41,510 bases of DNA from positions 1 to 41,510 of the forward strand of contig JAJOHG010000229.1 in the NCBI GenBank assembly GCA_021029095.1. Direction: 5' to 3'. Position 1 is the stretch's first letter; every line of letters begins with the position of its first letter. Below the pieces are notes generated by a model, which was given only the letters and a program-made list of their open reading frames with translations, was not told the origin of the DNA and did no database searches. Positions 28,073 through 39,544 of this stretch are shown in pieces. The position numbers and the translations under genes were made by a program. The stretch is from Phellopilus nigrolimitatus. Taxonomy: Eukaryota; Basidiomycota; Agaricomycetes; Hymenochaetales; Hymenochaetaceae.

Positions 28073-28874
28073 TTAAACTGGTGCCTCGCCGTCTTCAACG
28101 CTTGCAAGACAGTCCCTGGAAATCTATTCTAAGGCGTCAATACGAAATTTAATCGAGCAAAAAAATAAATTTAAAGCGCACATGGCCTGTCTGCTGGCAC
28201 CTGTAGCATGTTTTGTTCCTATACGTATCGGCCCCATTCCCGTTGGTAACGACAACCTGATCACTGACGCTAGTACCAGGAGGGGCAAGACAGTCCCTGA
28301 AGCGTATATTGAGTTCCCGTTCAATCGAAGAGTGCACGGATTCACTTGCCTCGACATATGGTTTAAACCGCCGCAACGGAAGCACTTGACCGGGGGGAGA
28401 GATGCCGTGTTGAGAGAGCGGCCTGGTGGGGGCGCACGAGAAGAGAACGAGCCATTTCCACCAGCGACGCTCGGGCAGGCTCGCGCAATATGGCCGAAAC
28501 GACCGCAGCTCTGAAAATGGGACCGGAGAATGGTTGATTCAACTCGACAGATGCTATTCGTCTGAGAGGACTTACATAGCATTTTTGGTTCCCGCCTTGC
28601 ACCCTTAAGCTGGGGCATTCCGCTTGAATGTGGCCTACGCCGCTGCATGAGTAGCATTGCTTCGCGGCGACGGAACGGGGTTGCGGGCACGCTGCAGACT
28701 CGTGTCCGGGCTGGCGGCAATTGTAACAGAGCCGTTCCTCAGATGTGCAGGCTTCTGCAATGTGCCCCACTAGAAGAGTATTTCTGAGCCCGTTTCCAAC
28801 GTGATTCGCTTGTCGGATGAGCACTCACAATTTCCGCACTTGAAGCAGCCTTTCCTCGAGAACTGATAAGCCAT
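28073..28874 (-). CDS. CNBP/Gis2/Byr3-type zinc-knuckle protein, six CCHC fingers
   Basis: There are five exons (28874-28829, 28769-28576, 28510-28350, 28296-28182, 28123-28073) and 188 residues. It is a single-stranded nucleic-acid/mRNA-binding protein involved in translation and stress granules in yeast and animals. The six CX2CX4HX4C knuckles are CFKCGNLGHIAEAC, CYNCRQPGHESAAC, CYSCSGVGHIQAEC, CYSCGRFGHIARAC, CFRCGGLNHMSRDC and CYRCQQTGHISRDC. A Gly/Ser/Arg linker lies between knuckles 4 and 5. Knuckles 1, 4, 5 and 6 are each completed across a splice junction, which supports the model. Intron 3 (28297-28349) has a GC donor (AG|GCAAGT). The last exon (51 bases) supplies ISRDC and the acidic end. 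Confidence 0.9.
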
Positions 28875-31800
28875 CGCTGCTCTACCCGACGCGGTCTTTC
28901 CCTAAGTCCCGACTAAACAACCTGCTGTTTCAATCCTCGCACTTCCCTCGACCTTCTAACCTCGTTTCCTGCTCTTCCTACCCTCCTTGAGCGCTGCGGT
29001 GGGATGGCGATGAGTGAGACGGATGAGTGGTCGACAAAGTGTGTAAGCGGCCGATATGATTGCAACAGAGCCGGCCCTAAACATCCTATAAACGGACCCA
29101 TCTTTCTGCCACGAAACCACTATGTTTCGTACATTTATTCTCGTTGACTTTTTGAGATGCAATTGCTGTTTCAGCCCACCTATTCTCACGTTTTAAAAGA
29201 CATGAAATCAATATCAAGTGTCGACTAAACCGCTTTATCGCAATGAGGCTCTCGCAGATGAATATAGATTCCAAACTTCTTTCTTTTATTGATTTCCTTC
29301 CGCACATGGCTAAGTATCTCCCGATGACCACAACCTTCGCTCGGTGAGGATACTGTGCTTCTCATAAGCTGGTATTTCTGCATGTATTCTCTTTCCTTTT
29401 ACGCAGGTCGGTGAAATTTAATTCTTTCACCAGAGGCGAACCACTTCAGCCTTTCTCAGGCCTCCTGGCGACCTAACGCGAAGTCTGGTCATAAAATGCG
29501 CAATATTGAATATAGGTAATGTACTACCTTCCCCTCCCCAAACAAAAATACCGTCTCTCCCTGCTTTATTAATGTACGCAATAAAGTCAAAGACTGTGGA
29601 AGCCTGCTAATTGTACAAAAGATAAAATACTAAATTGTTCTATGTATCGCGAACTCGCTCAAATAAATGGAATTCTATAAGTCTCCTACCTCGCTAAAAT
29701 CGAGCTACTCGTTGCCAATAATAATAGTATCTACTGAGACACTTATTACGAATGCACGATTTTGCTTTACATGTACAACCTTCGAGTCCGGCAGGGTGGC
29801 GTCACGCCATGTATTAACGCTTAGTCAGCATCGCGTTGGTTCGAAAAAATCGTCGTGGACGAGCTCCCCATCACCTGCTCGCTCACCGCTAAGTAAAAAA
29901 ACCTGCTTTTCTACGTCATGATACTTAGTTATGATGCAGCCGCGTCCATCCGATATCTTCGTAAGTAGATGAGGGTCGAATTTGATCAATCTGTTCTGGC
30001 TGCAGGCGTATGTATGTTTCCCGACTTGTCCCTGAGTGGTATCACCGAGATTCCCGACAGGACTCCGTCGTGTAAAAGGTTTCTCTTTGACATTCAGGCC
30101 GACTCGCCAATCTGCTCTGCTCGGACTTCCTGTGGGCATGTCAGCGCTCACCTACGCTTCTGAACCAATCAAAAACCTAAAAGTGCGTGATTGGGGACTG
30201 CTTTTTTCTTTCTTTCGTTACTCTGAACTCGCACTCTCACTTCGTATTGAGATTGAGATATTCTACTCTTTACCCCGATGCGGAAGGTTTCCTGAGCTGC
30301 TTCTTTAGCGCCGTAGTATTATCGTATGCCGCACAAATAGGTGCGGGCATTCGGAGATCCTCCAAGGTACCCGTCGGTCAAGAGCAACCTCGTATGGTCG
30401 GTCTTGTGTGTGCAAGAAAATGAAATTGAGATTCCCCTTTATTATCCCCCTTGCGAAGGTCCTCTGCTTCCTTGCGACTCGTCATCTCGAGAGACTTGGT
30501 ATGCAAGAGTTGAGGCTGGTAGCTGAATGTCATGAACTATGCGGACGCAATGACTTGCACTCATGGATATTACCTCTAGTCTAACAAAATTTTGGTGTGC
30601 CGCTCTGTCAAGTAAGCAGTCTTACACATCTACGAAACGGAGAACTGTCTCCAAACCACACTGCGGTTATCAATTGTGGGCGTGCGTCTCGTCGACTTCG
30701 ATACATGCCGTTTTACCAAACTAATATATGTATTCCTAGATCTGCGGGTCAGGGCTGAAGGATAGACGCTGGTGGATACTGGTAGAGCCAACGCTCCTAG
30801 CGGCCTCAGGAATTTTATGACATTCACTTCCTCCGTTTTTTTTTTTTTTTTTGACGTGATCATTCCTTCTACTCGGGCCTGTCTGAGAAGCGAATCTTTC
30901 TTGTCAAATCCTTCAAGCTGCGAGGCCCGCAGCAGCTATACATGTGCATTCCACCTGATGATCTTACATATCGAAGGACAAACACCTGGTCTCTAGGCGC
31001 CAGCTCCCTCCGTAGGACTCGGGAGGCAAAAGACTCCCTTTCTCCACCGAGTAGCGCTGCAGCTTGGCAATTTTCCTGTTATCCCTTTGAGCTGCTGGTC
31101 GTATGGACAGACTAAGATATGTATGGGAAAATCACTCGATCAATATTTTTGTCTTCTCATTCAGGGCAACTGGAGCCGCAGATTGATTTGACTCCTAGTA
31201 GCGGTCTAAGCACGAGTATGGTCCGACGCGCCATCGACAACTAAAGTTCCAGACTGAGGTGAGCATATTCAGGCTCCCAGAAAACATAACTGAATTGATG
31301 CATGCGTAATGTCATACTTATGTAGCTCCGACATGTCACCTTCTATACCCAATAGCTAGCAATTCAAGGTCTCGGAAGACAGATGAGCTCGATATACAGC
31401 GAACGCTAATGGTGACCTAGTCTGGAGTCAGAATACCCTCTCCTCCAGGAAGGCTAGACTAAAGACTATTGCTTAGGCAGGCGTACTGTGAATGCTGATA
31501 CTGATCACAGTCATGCGTCGTAGCGCTCAGACATTCGAGGCATCTCCGACAGAATGGACCCACTTCTTACATCGCTTTGGCCGCATCAGCCAAATTCTCG
31601 TCGGATTTTCTACCGTTTGGGAAGCCCCGACGCACAATGGACATACGGGGACCACGTGTGTGCAAATCGCTTACCGTTTCTGGAATGTCCCCTAGCCACT
31701 TCCCCTGCTAGGTCGGCTATTGTTCTCAGAGCAGAAATCTCGATGGGTATTTCAAATTTCAGATGACTGAAGCCGGGCGGCGCGCGGTGCGGGGAACAAA

Positions 31801-32900
31801 GATGACCAACTTCGTTATTTTCTCTGCTGTTCATCGGGCAAGGTTAAGTTTGCTTGTCAAAGTCACTTTGAAATTCATTCAAAGTCAACGGAACACGTTT
31901 CTTACCGACGATGGCGACAATACGAAGGGAACATATTACTCCATCCGAAGTTCTAACTGCTATAATACTCTTCAGTTGTCATTTTTTTGCATGTTATCAT
32001 ACGCTGGTTTTTATCGAAGTAAGTACTTTCTTAAATCATCCTTCACGCAGTGTATAGAGCTAAATTGGCCAAGGAAGTTACCGACGCCTCTAGAATGTTA
32101 ATCGGTGCCCTTCTCTCTGAACCTTCGGTCATACCTGTTGTTCTATTCTGGCGAATGCGTTCACGTCTTTCTTCCGACACTGCGCCTCAGTGGAGCGGTG
32201 CTCAGCAGCCCATCCGGCATCACTGCTCTGCTGATCAACGGAGTGAATGCTGAAATAATTTGTAACGGCTCATACTTTCTGGGAAACTCTGGGAATGATT
32301 GCCTATAGATGCTATGAGTGTCTGGCTTGATATGACTCGCACCGGCCATAGGGCAAGGGAAAAGAGCTCCGTAACCCCGGTGAAGAGATTTTCCTTGTCC
32401 TTCCGACTGATCTCTCAGCCCAATGCCTTTGATAGGCAATCGTTTTACTAAATCTGGAGAATAACTGATACGAACGAACCGGATGCCGAAGTCTACCGCT
32501 ATCAAACACCATGGAGTTTTCAAGAAAAGCGAGCGTCTCGTAATGAGCGCTCGTTTTATGGTGCAAATTCGATATCTGGGTCCTTCAGGAGGTCTTCGTC
32601 GGTCTCTAGTAATTTTTTGATCATCGCGTTGGCGTTGAAACTAGTTCACTTCGCACAGCAGGGACCGCTGTCTTCCCGTTTTCGCCTAGCACACGAGGTA
32701 CGCCCTGAGCTCCGTACTAAATTATTCATACTCCCAGATTCGTTTTCATGTCGATTTTCCTCAATATTTCACTGGTGTATAAGAAGGGAGCGAGATACTG
32801 CCCGAAAATGCATCACACAACTCCTCGAATTCGAGCCCGATCTGCCTCTAAACCAGCAGAGCACTCCTCCAGACCCCTCGTAATTGTTTAATCGCACTTT
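28875..32900. other. 4-kb gene-poor region
   Basis: No gene could be supported on either strand. Open frames of 60-120 codons are scattered (for example 29825-30151 -, 31763-32101 +, 32161-32523 -), some with protein-like composition but without family motifs, consistent introns or long extent. A T run lies at about 30837-30852. Old, decayed genes or transposon debris are possible. I saw no terminal repeats, reverse transcriptase or transposase motifs. Confidence 0.4.
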
Positions 32901-33694
32901 ATGACGAACCCAACCTGGACGCACAACAACCCATTCGTGCAGGGAGGATGGGACAGCGAGGGTTCCTGGCCCAGCAACATCTTGTTCTCCCCAGCGCCCT
33001 CCTCGCATTCATCTGGGTCGTCTGACGGTAGCGATCCCTCCAGCCAATGGGTTCCCGCCCAATCGAGTTTTGGAGTGCTGCCTGTCATGGCGACACCTGG
33101 TGCACTCCCACCCGGGCTCCTAGGCGCGATTACCTTCCGCTTTATGGCGCTAGGCAACCAGACCAACTTGTCCGTTACGGGCCCGGGAAATCGCATCTGC
33201 TACCGCGTACGGACCAGCAACACGCACTCATACATCACGAGCCCGTCTGGTGCTGTCGCAACGGTCACCTGGAATGGCACTGAGACCACGATTGAACGCG
33301 GAGGACGGACTCTCCGCGTGTCCGACTACCTGCGCGACATGCGCGATGCTCAGCACAGGAGGTAAGCTCCAGAGCCCAAACGCGCTCGCGGAAAAAGGAC
33401 TGAAGGATTTTCTAGAATCAAAGTCGTAACAATCGAAGGGCGCGAGTTCGCATGGTCCTTCGATGACAGGGGAATTTACGTGAGTCGGAAACCCTTCAAC
33501 TTATTAAAATTTCACTCACGCGATTTCTCCAGCTACATCCGAACGGAAATACGGGACATGTCCTGTGCTGGATCTATAACCTCAACGGCGTCGAATTCAA
33601 GGTTCTCGGAGATGGTCTTTCTACCGAGATGCTGATCAATCTCGTCCTCGCCGTCGTCTTGATGCAGGGCAGGATGTTCGTGGGCCTCCGTTGA
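32901..33694 (+). CDS. DUF6593/tubby-like hypothetical protein
   Basis: There are three exons (32901-33361, 33416-33479, 33533-33694) and 228 residues. Introns of 54 and 53 bases (GTAAGC...TAG, GTGAGT...CAG) join in frame. The first ~70 residues are Ser/Gly/Pro/Trp-rich and low complexity (WDSEGSWPSNILFSP). From about residue 72 the sequence alternates short beta strands (ITFRFMALGNQTNLSVTG, ICYRVRTSNTHSYI, VATVTWNGTETTIERGG, VVTIEGREFAWSFDDRG) and ends in a hydrophobic helix (MLINLVLAVVLMQGRMFVGL). The pattern resembles the basidiomycete-expanded DUF6593 group with a tubby C-terminal/LURP-like fold, whose function is unknown. The family assignment is from memory and tentative. Confidence 0.6.
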
Positions 33695-33789
33695 ATTGGA
33701 GAGCTAGATAGGCGCCCTTCGTCTTCAAGAATGAGAACGAGTAATCGGGACGGTGTTTGGATCGGGTCACAGGAGGAAGCCTAAAAGGC

Positions 33790-34462
33790 TGAATAGCCTA
33801 TCTAATCACCGCCTTCTTTCTTAATTTCCCTATTTGCTGTTATACTGTAATTGAACTTAGTGTAGGACGCCGACGAGCGTCTGCTGTTTTGTTTACTCAC
33901 CTTAGCTCCTTCTCTGTACATAATTTGAGTTATCGCATGAACACCTGTTTCCTCTCTGATGAACATGCCCTTGAAGAGCTCTATGTCGATCGCAAGGGCG
34001 CTTACCCAATGAGAAGGCGCGGGAATAGAAGCCAGGTGCAATGATGACTCATCGGCTGACATTCTAAGATGACCGAAAGGTTTTGAGGAGTTGCAAAAAC
34101 ACGGTAGGCAGTTGCGGTACATGATGGGCGGGATGAGGCATCGAGAGGACTGTCCGGTTGCTGTACCCCATCGAAATATTTATCGAATCCAGATACCACA
34201 GGGTCGGTCGGCGAACCCGGCCATACGCACGGGGTTCTCGTACTGAGATATGTAAGGGCGCGTACAGTCTTCGCAGATTGAGACGGAGGTCACGTAATCC
34301 TCTGAGGCAATGTTTCTTGGCACTAGTCCCCTGTCGCCAGCCACACCGATTGAGTCTCGTTTCATAGCTGCAGCAGACGGACATAACGGGTGACGCGTCG
34401 ATGGCCTGCGTTTCCAACTGACCAATGGCCACGGCGGCGTCATACTGCGGTTTCAACGCCAC
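33790..34462 (-). other. Possible spliced gene or pseudogene
   Basis: From the ATG at 34462 a frame runs to a CCC-C|GTGCGT donor (34229). A TACAG acceptor (34168) leads into a frame containing MYRNCLPCFCNSSKPFG and ALAIDIELFKGMFIREETG, which ends at an AAG|GTGAGT donor. A last exon reading QIGKLRKKAVIR-stop ends near 33796. Splicing is formally consistent, but the first exon is Arg-rich and competing frames (for example SEDYVTSVSICEDC) look equally protein-like, so frameshift decay is possible. No family was recognised. Confidence 0.3.
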
Positions 34463-34470
34463 GGGCTAGG

Positions 34471-35690
34471 GCGCCGCTTTGATTCGATTGGAAATAAGGC
34501 GCAAAGAAGGGAATGCTGCTTAGAATTCTTAGGCAGATCGAGTAAATTGCAATGACAGTCGACGGTCAGAGTTTGATATTAATGCAGAAGAAATTCGATT
34601 TCCCTACAGCAGTACTCCGTCATGTGAGAAGGGTGAGGGAAGAATGTACAGAAGGAAATTAATGACTTGATGAGATTGAGCACTGGCAGATCTTGCGGAA
34701 AAAAATAACATCTCAATTGAAGTTCGGAGGTCAACAACACGCGCGCAAGCAGTGCCGGGATTTGGCGGGATTTCCCATGTATGGGGTATCGCGTAGTGCT
34801 CTTAGTCGGTATATCTTGATGCGAAGTGGGCGCTGACAGAAGAAAGCGCAGCATGTGGGAGGGGGAGGGGGATTTTGAAAGCACCGATCCCGATGCCGGC
34901 TCTCCGGAATTTCGAAAATGCTACCATGTGGAGAATGCTACTTGTCTCTTATTCAATCAGTACGACCTCCGTGATGCTTTTGTGATTGGATCTGGGTCCA
35001 ATATTCCAATTGTTAAGAGGTGTAGCTCGCTACCGTCACTCGCCGGTGGCTGGCGCCACCATGGTTTCGCCACATCCACGTTTCATTTTCCGATTTAGGC
35101 AGGGTTGTAGATTTCGCCTGAAAAGGAGCGATTGTGGCGCACGCGCCAAGTTCATGATCTGCAGGAGGATCAGGATGGCTGTGGTTCCTTAGGCCATAGG
35201 ACCTAGCCAGCACTCCGAGATGGCTGTACGAATATAATTAAGCGCGCCGATGAGTTCTGATTTGATTCTCCGCGATAATATAGCGTCGCGGGTTCTCGTT
35301 TCATCCGTCCTCGTCGGTGCCATATCGAAATGGATGCTTCAAAACACTCTGTGCTTCTGTAGAACAGTAATGTCATGAGCGTATCAGCATCCCTTCACTC
35401 ATACTAGCGCGTTGGGTAATCGTGAGGGGCTGGATTCTCGAAAAGACATTTATCGTTGCAAACATGGCCACCCGGTGGTAAAAGTAACGCGTCCGACTAT
35501 GCCGATTCGGAATTTCCTAACTTCGCAGACGATCATAGATCCTTCTGAGACCTAAATCAAGTTGCGTTGAAATTCTTCACTTTTTGTCCTTTTTTTCTGT
35601 ATGCTCTCGCGTTCTTTCAAAACACCACGTTTACATATACAACAAATCCGAATAACATCCGCTCTAGATCATCTTCTCCCAGTATACAAC
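34471..35690. other. Intergenic, no gene seen
   Basis: The frames are short, and none has a recognisable domain or splice partner. Confidence 0.4.
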
Positions 35691-37682
35691 CTACTGACAC
35701 CCAAAGAACTCCAAGAAAACACCGCGCATGATTCGCACGGCCTCGTCCATCATTTCGTACTAAAACAAGAATGTTAGACGGTCAGGAAAACTGGAGCCGG
35801 TTAAATAAACGTACCTCAGCGTTGCTGAACGCGATACGCATGTGACCCTCGCTCTCAGACTGCACGTTGTCCGTAGCGGCAAACATCCACCCCGGCCCGA
35901 CGAGCACGCCCGCGTCGCCAAGTTGCGTCCACAGCTTCGTCTCCAGCACGGCCTTGTCCTGCGGGCCTGTAAAGGACGGTGATTCTCGAAATGGATCTTG
36001 AGCTGGCAGAGTGATTTTGTTTTCACTTTCAAATTAGTCCAAAGCATAAAGAGGAAACAGGCGAGTATGACGCACCCATACGAACATCCCGCAGAAGGCG
36101 GGACGAAGCTGAACAGCGGTTTCTCCTCTGCGCCGAATGCAGTCTTCTCGTCCACGCCCTTTCCCTTCGAGGGGAGACGGGGGCGCGCGACGAGCGCGGT
36201 GCATCCCGCCCACGCGCCCTGCCCAACATAAGCGCTGCGTACGTCGAACTGTGTGCACAGCGCGTCAACGAAGAAGTCGCGCCGGTGCGTATATTCCGTC
36301 CGCAGGCACGCAGCCAGCGCACGTACCCCGCAAAGCCCCACTGCTTCGTCAGGAGTTGCGCGACGATGGACTGCAGGATTTATAGACGAGATTTAAGAGA
36401 TTGATTTTTTTTTAAAATAAAGATTAAAAACAAAAAGTAGCACTGACCTGCCCGAACCCACATGGTGCCTGTGTGGATGTTTCGCCCTGGCGCTCGAAGC
36501 GCTCCGCGAAAATGGGGTTGCCACGTGAACCAGCCAAGGCGCGCGCCGGGCGCGATTGTCTTCGAGAACGGTCGAGGCGCACCACGCGCCCCTGGTAGTC
36601 GAACTTGAGGAACGACGGCGCGAGATTCGCGAGAAACGCGGCAGCCCCTGCATCATCGTCATCGTCGCCAGGCTTCGCGCCACGAGCATATTTTCGCTCC
36701 GCGCGCGGTGCGTACGGATCTTGCTGCAGGAAGTAGTACGGGTCGTCCTCGACGATGACGATATCTTTCCCCCCGTGAGCATTAGAAATGAGAAATTTTG
36801 AGCAAAGTCATTCAGGGCCACTCACCGAATTCGACACAGACGTTGTATATCTCTTTTTTCCTAGTCGCTCCCATAGCCTACAATTCGACAAAAGAAAATC
36901 AAGATTTACAAGAGAAGAAAATACCAAGTCCTACTTACTGCACCTGTCGGATTCTGGCCGATAGGTTACCGTGTATAGCACATGCGGCCTCTTCGCACCG
37001 CGCGCTGCCTCGTCCCACTCCACCAGCACCTTGCGCAGATCATCGCTGCGCATGCCCTCGCCGTCCATCGCGACCGATGCCGGGTGCACACCGTACGGAC
37101 GAGCAGACGCGAGAGCAGAGGGATATGTCCAGGCTTCAGTGAGATCATTTCTCCCGGGTCGCACAGAGTCTGGAGCGCCTTCGACCAACCGTCCGTATTG
37201 CCCGCGTGCACGAAGGTCGTGGCATCCGCGTACTGCGGCTGGTACACGCGTGCGACGAACGTCTGCAGGAAGGATTGCAAGGGGACGAGGCCCTGCGCTG
37301 TGCCGTACTGCAGCGCGACGTCGAGCGAGACAGCATCCGCAGGGCGTGGCTGCGCGGAGATGTACTTCGGAATCGAGAGGTGCTCCGTGCGCTCCTTCTT
37401 CTTCGCGCTGAAGAGCCTCCAGAGCCACGCGAGGCCCGTGCCCGCACTCGCGTCGGCGGGCGAGAGTGCGAAGGAGTCGACGACGAGGGTCTCGGCCGAG
37501 AGCTCGGCGAGCGGGAAGTAGGCGGCGGACGGCATGCCTCCTGAGAGGCTGATAATTCCCGGCTGGCCGAAGTACTTTGCGAGACCCTTGAGGGGAGAGG
37601 GCTGCCGTGCGCGCGAGAGCGCGGAGAGGTGGTGCGAGAGGTCGAGCGCCTTAGGTAGCTTCTCATTTGTGGGTGTCGCCAT
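35691..37682 (-). pseudogene. Aromatic/2-aminoadipate-type aminotransferase with frameshifts
   Basis: This is a PLP-dependent class I/II (fold type I) aminotransferase of the Aro8/kynurenine-aminoadipate group. Exons are about 37682-36939, 36877-36826, 36764-36448, 36370-36076, 35966-35815 and 35759-35691. Recognisable parts in order are ISLSGGMPSAAYFPL, VALQYGTAQGL, HAGNTDGWSKAL, TEAWTYPSALASA, GQNPTGA, DIVIVEDDPYYFLQ, FSKTIAPGARLGWFT (PLP lysine), ERQGETSTQAP, YTHRRDFFVDAL and GPGWMFAATDN. The reading frame must shift by one base at about 37142, 36966, 36570, 36521, 36305 and 36090, and the fourth-fifth exon phase also does not fit. Neighbouring genes show no such errors, so this looks like a recent pseudogene; local sequence error is the alternative. 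No other in-frame stops dominate, so decay is young. Confidence 0.75.
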
Positions 37683-38680
37683 GCTCGCTGTCTGGTCGTC
37701 GACGAGAGAGAGCTAGCTGGGCAGATAAGCAGACGCAGTCGAGTCAGCATTTCAGGTCTCACTGATTAGCCAGCGCGTGGACGCGCATTGAAGTCAGTGA
37801 GTCGGCGATGAATAGGACCCCCGACAATGGGTACAGAAGCCGGTCCTGGTTCGGAGACAGACGCCTGGGTTTTATCCGGACAAATCGACCTTGAAAACAT
37901 TCCAAGTCCAATTAAAGGTCGACAGCGGATAGCCCTTGCTCGGGAGGCCTGGTGAGAGTTAAATACGAACAAAATTGGTGCAGCGAAAATGATATGAGTT
38001 CTACTCTTGTTGTGGCCCGGCTAGAAATGCGGCACCACTCTTGTCCGTCATCCGGATGAAAATCTACCAAATGCGTGACTTGATCCTCCATCCGGCCATA
38101 GACTTCCAAAGTAGACTAAAATATGTCCGAACAGGCACCGCACGGACATCTGCTCATCTGTAGGAATGCTGTTAACTTAAAAAAAAAATCGTAAGTAAAC
38201 AGTGCGATATCTATGAAGCATACTTTGAAGGTGAGAATAGTAATACATTGCCGTGGATAAACGAATGAGTGTGTGCCAGCTTGTAGTCCGGACAGATTTC
38301 AGATTTCAGAAATTTGGGACCAGGATTGTCGGGGGTCCTCGACGACTCGTGAGTAAACAGCAGATAAGAGCTGACTATTCATGGCGGCCCGGGTTCAGTA
38401 AACAGCTAAGATAGGACCGTTTTCCCCATCGCGCAACGAGTGCGTCCAGACAGCAGACGGCGGGGTGGATAGGCGCGCGTCGGGAGCTCATGGAGGTTTG
38501 TGTTCAAGAGGTTGGGCGCCTCTTCGCTTGCGCACTTAAGATCGGAATGGCGTGCTACCGCCCACGGTTGTGGTCATTGCAGAATTTGGAAATACAATTT
38601 CTTGAGCCGGATAATTTTAATCTAATCTTATCTCATTCTCGTCCTTTCAATCAAGAGCTACTATCGACAGTATTGTGTAT
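37683..38680. other. Intergenic upstream of the aminotransferase
   Basis: No gene was recognised. It has a short A run (about 38181-38189) and scattered frames below 70 codons. Confidence 0.4.
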
Positions 38681-39544
38681 TTATCTCTCGCCTTGCCCGT
38701 ATACCTGGACACACCGCTTCTCAAAGGCCTGTACCATCATCGTAGAGACCTGCTTGAAGAAAGCCGACGAAACTCCAGCGTATAAAGGATTGGAGAAAGC
38801 GAATACGAGGTCGATAGACATTAGCGTGGGTCCGGCTGCGTCACCGTTGGAGGATACACCCGCATGAGAGAGAACGCCAGATTGTGTAGGGTGTGGAGAT
38901 GACGGAGATGCGGGCTGAAAACGCCATGTTGTGACGAGCTTTTTGAACAGAGGAGTGCCGGAAGACGCAATTGCCTGTCGAGTTAACAGAAGTGTTCGGC
39001 ATAAAATGTCCATTGCATGAAATGTATACGGGAGGCGTACCTCCACAGACAAGCATGGCTGACAGGTCACCTCGCTCACATAGCTTTCCTTGAAGGCCAA
39101 AAAACCGACGGTCAACCGTGCTTCCTTTTTTTCTACCTCCGTCTCTTGGCTCGACTTGTTGGTCTTAACAAGTCGAGATGCCAGCACCTTTGACTCTGTG
39201 CAATACGGCACGAAACGGTGGTAATTGTCCACGTCCGCGACAAGCTCATAGAGCTGTTTCTGCGAATATCTAAGAAACGATGTCTTCATTAGGATCATCA
39301 AATGAATCTACTGGAATGATATGCTCCGTGCTCACGGTAGAATTTTCCGTTCGTGGTATGTCTGTTCGTCATTGCCACCTCCACCGGGACTACTAGGACT
39401 ACCGTTGTTCGCAAACGGCGAGAAAGGGGAAAGATCTGGAATACTGAAAAACGTCCGCTTTACAAGCGCATGGTTCCGATAGTGGGCTACATGAAATTTG
39501 CTGAAGAATGGTCGCCGACTGAGCAGTCGATGGTTAAGTCTCAT
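38681..39544 (-). CDS. COQ10: Coenzyme Q-binding protein COQ10
   Basis: There are three exons (39544-39336, 39269-39041, 38974-38681) and 243 residues. It is a START/polyketide-cyclase-fold protein of the mitochondrial inner membrane that binds coenzyme Q and supports its synthesis and function in respiration. Residues 1-45 form an Arg/His-rich presequence (MRLNHRLLSRRPFFSKFHVA), followed by a Gly/Ser/Pro stretch. The family core is HERKILPYSQKQLYELVADVDNYHRFVPYC across the first junction, then LTVGFLAFKESYVSEV, then ASSGTPLFKKLVTTWRFQP after the second intron, and the C-terminal VFAFSNPLYAGVSSAFFKQV with a closing amphipathic helix. Both introns are 66 bases, GT-AG. An insertion of about 25 Ser/Pro/Gly residues lies before the last strand. 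Confidence 0.92.

Noticed and set aside
28182..28514. 110-codon plus-strand frame
   Set aside because: It is antisense to the zinc-knuckle exons and has no independent support.
28124..28824. CCHC knuckles as a retrotransposon Gag fragment
   Set aside because: Six regularly spaced knuckles with CNBP-type linkers, five exons and no adjacent pol or LTR fit CNBP/Gis2, not Gag.
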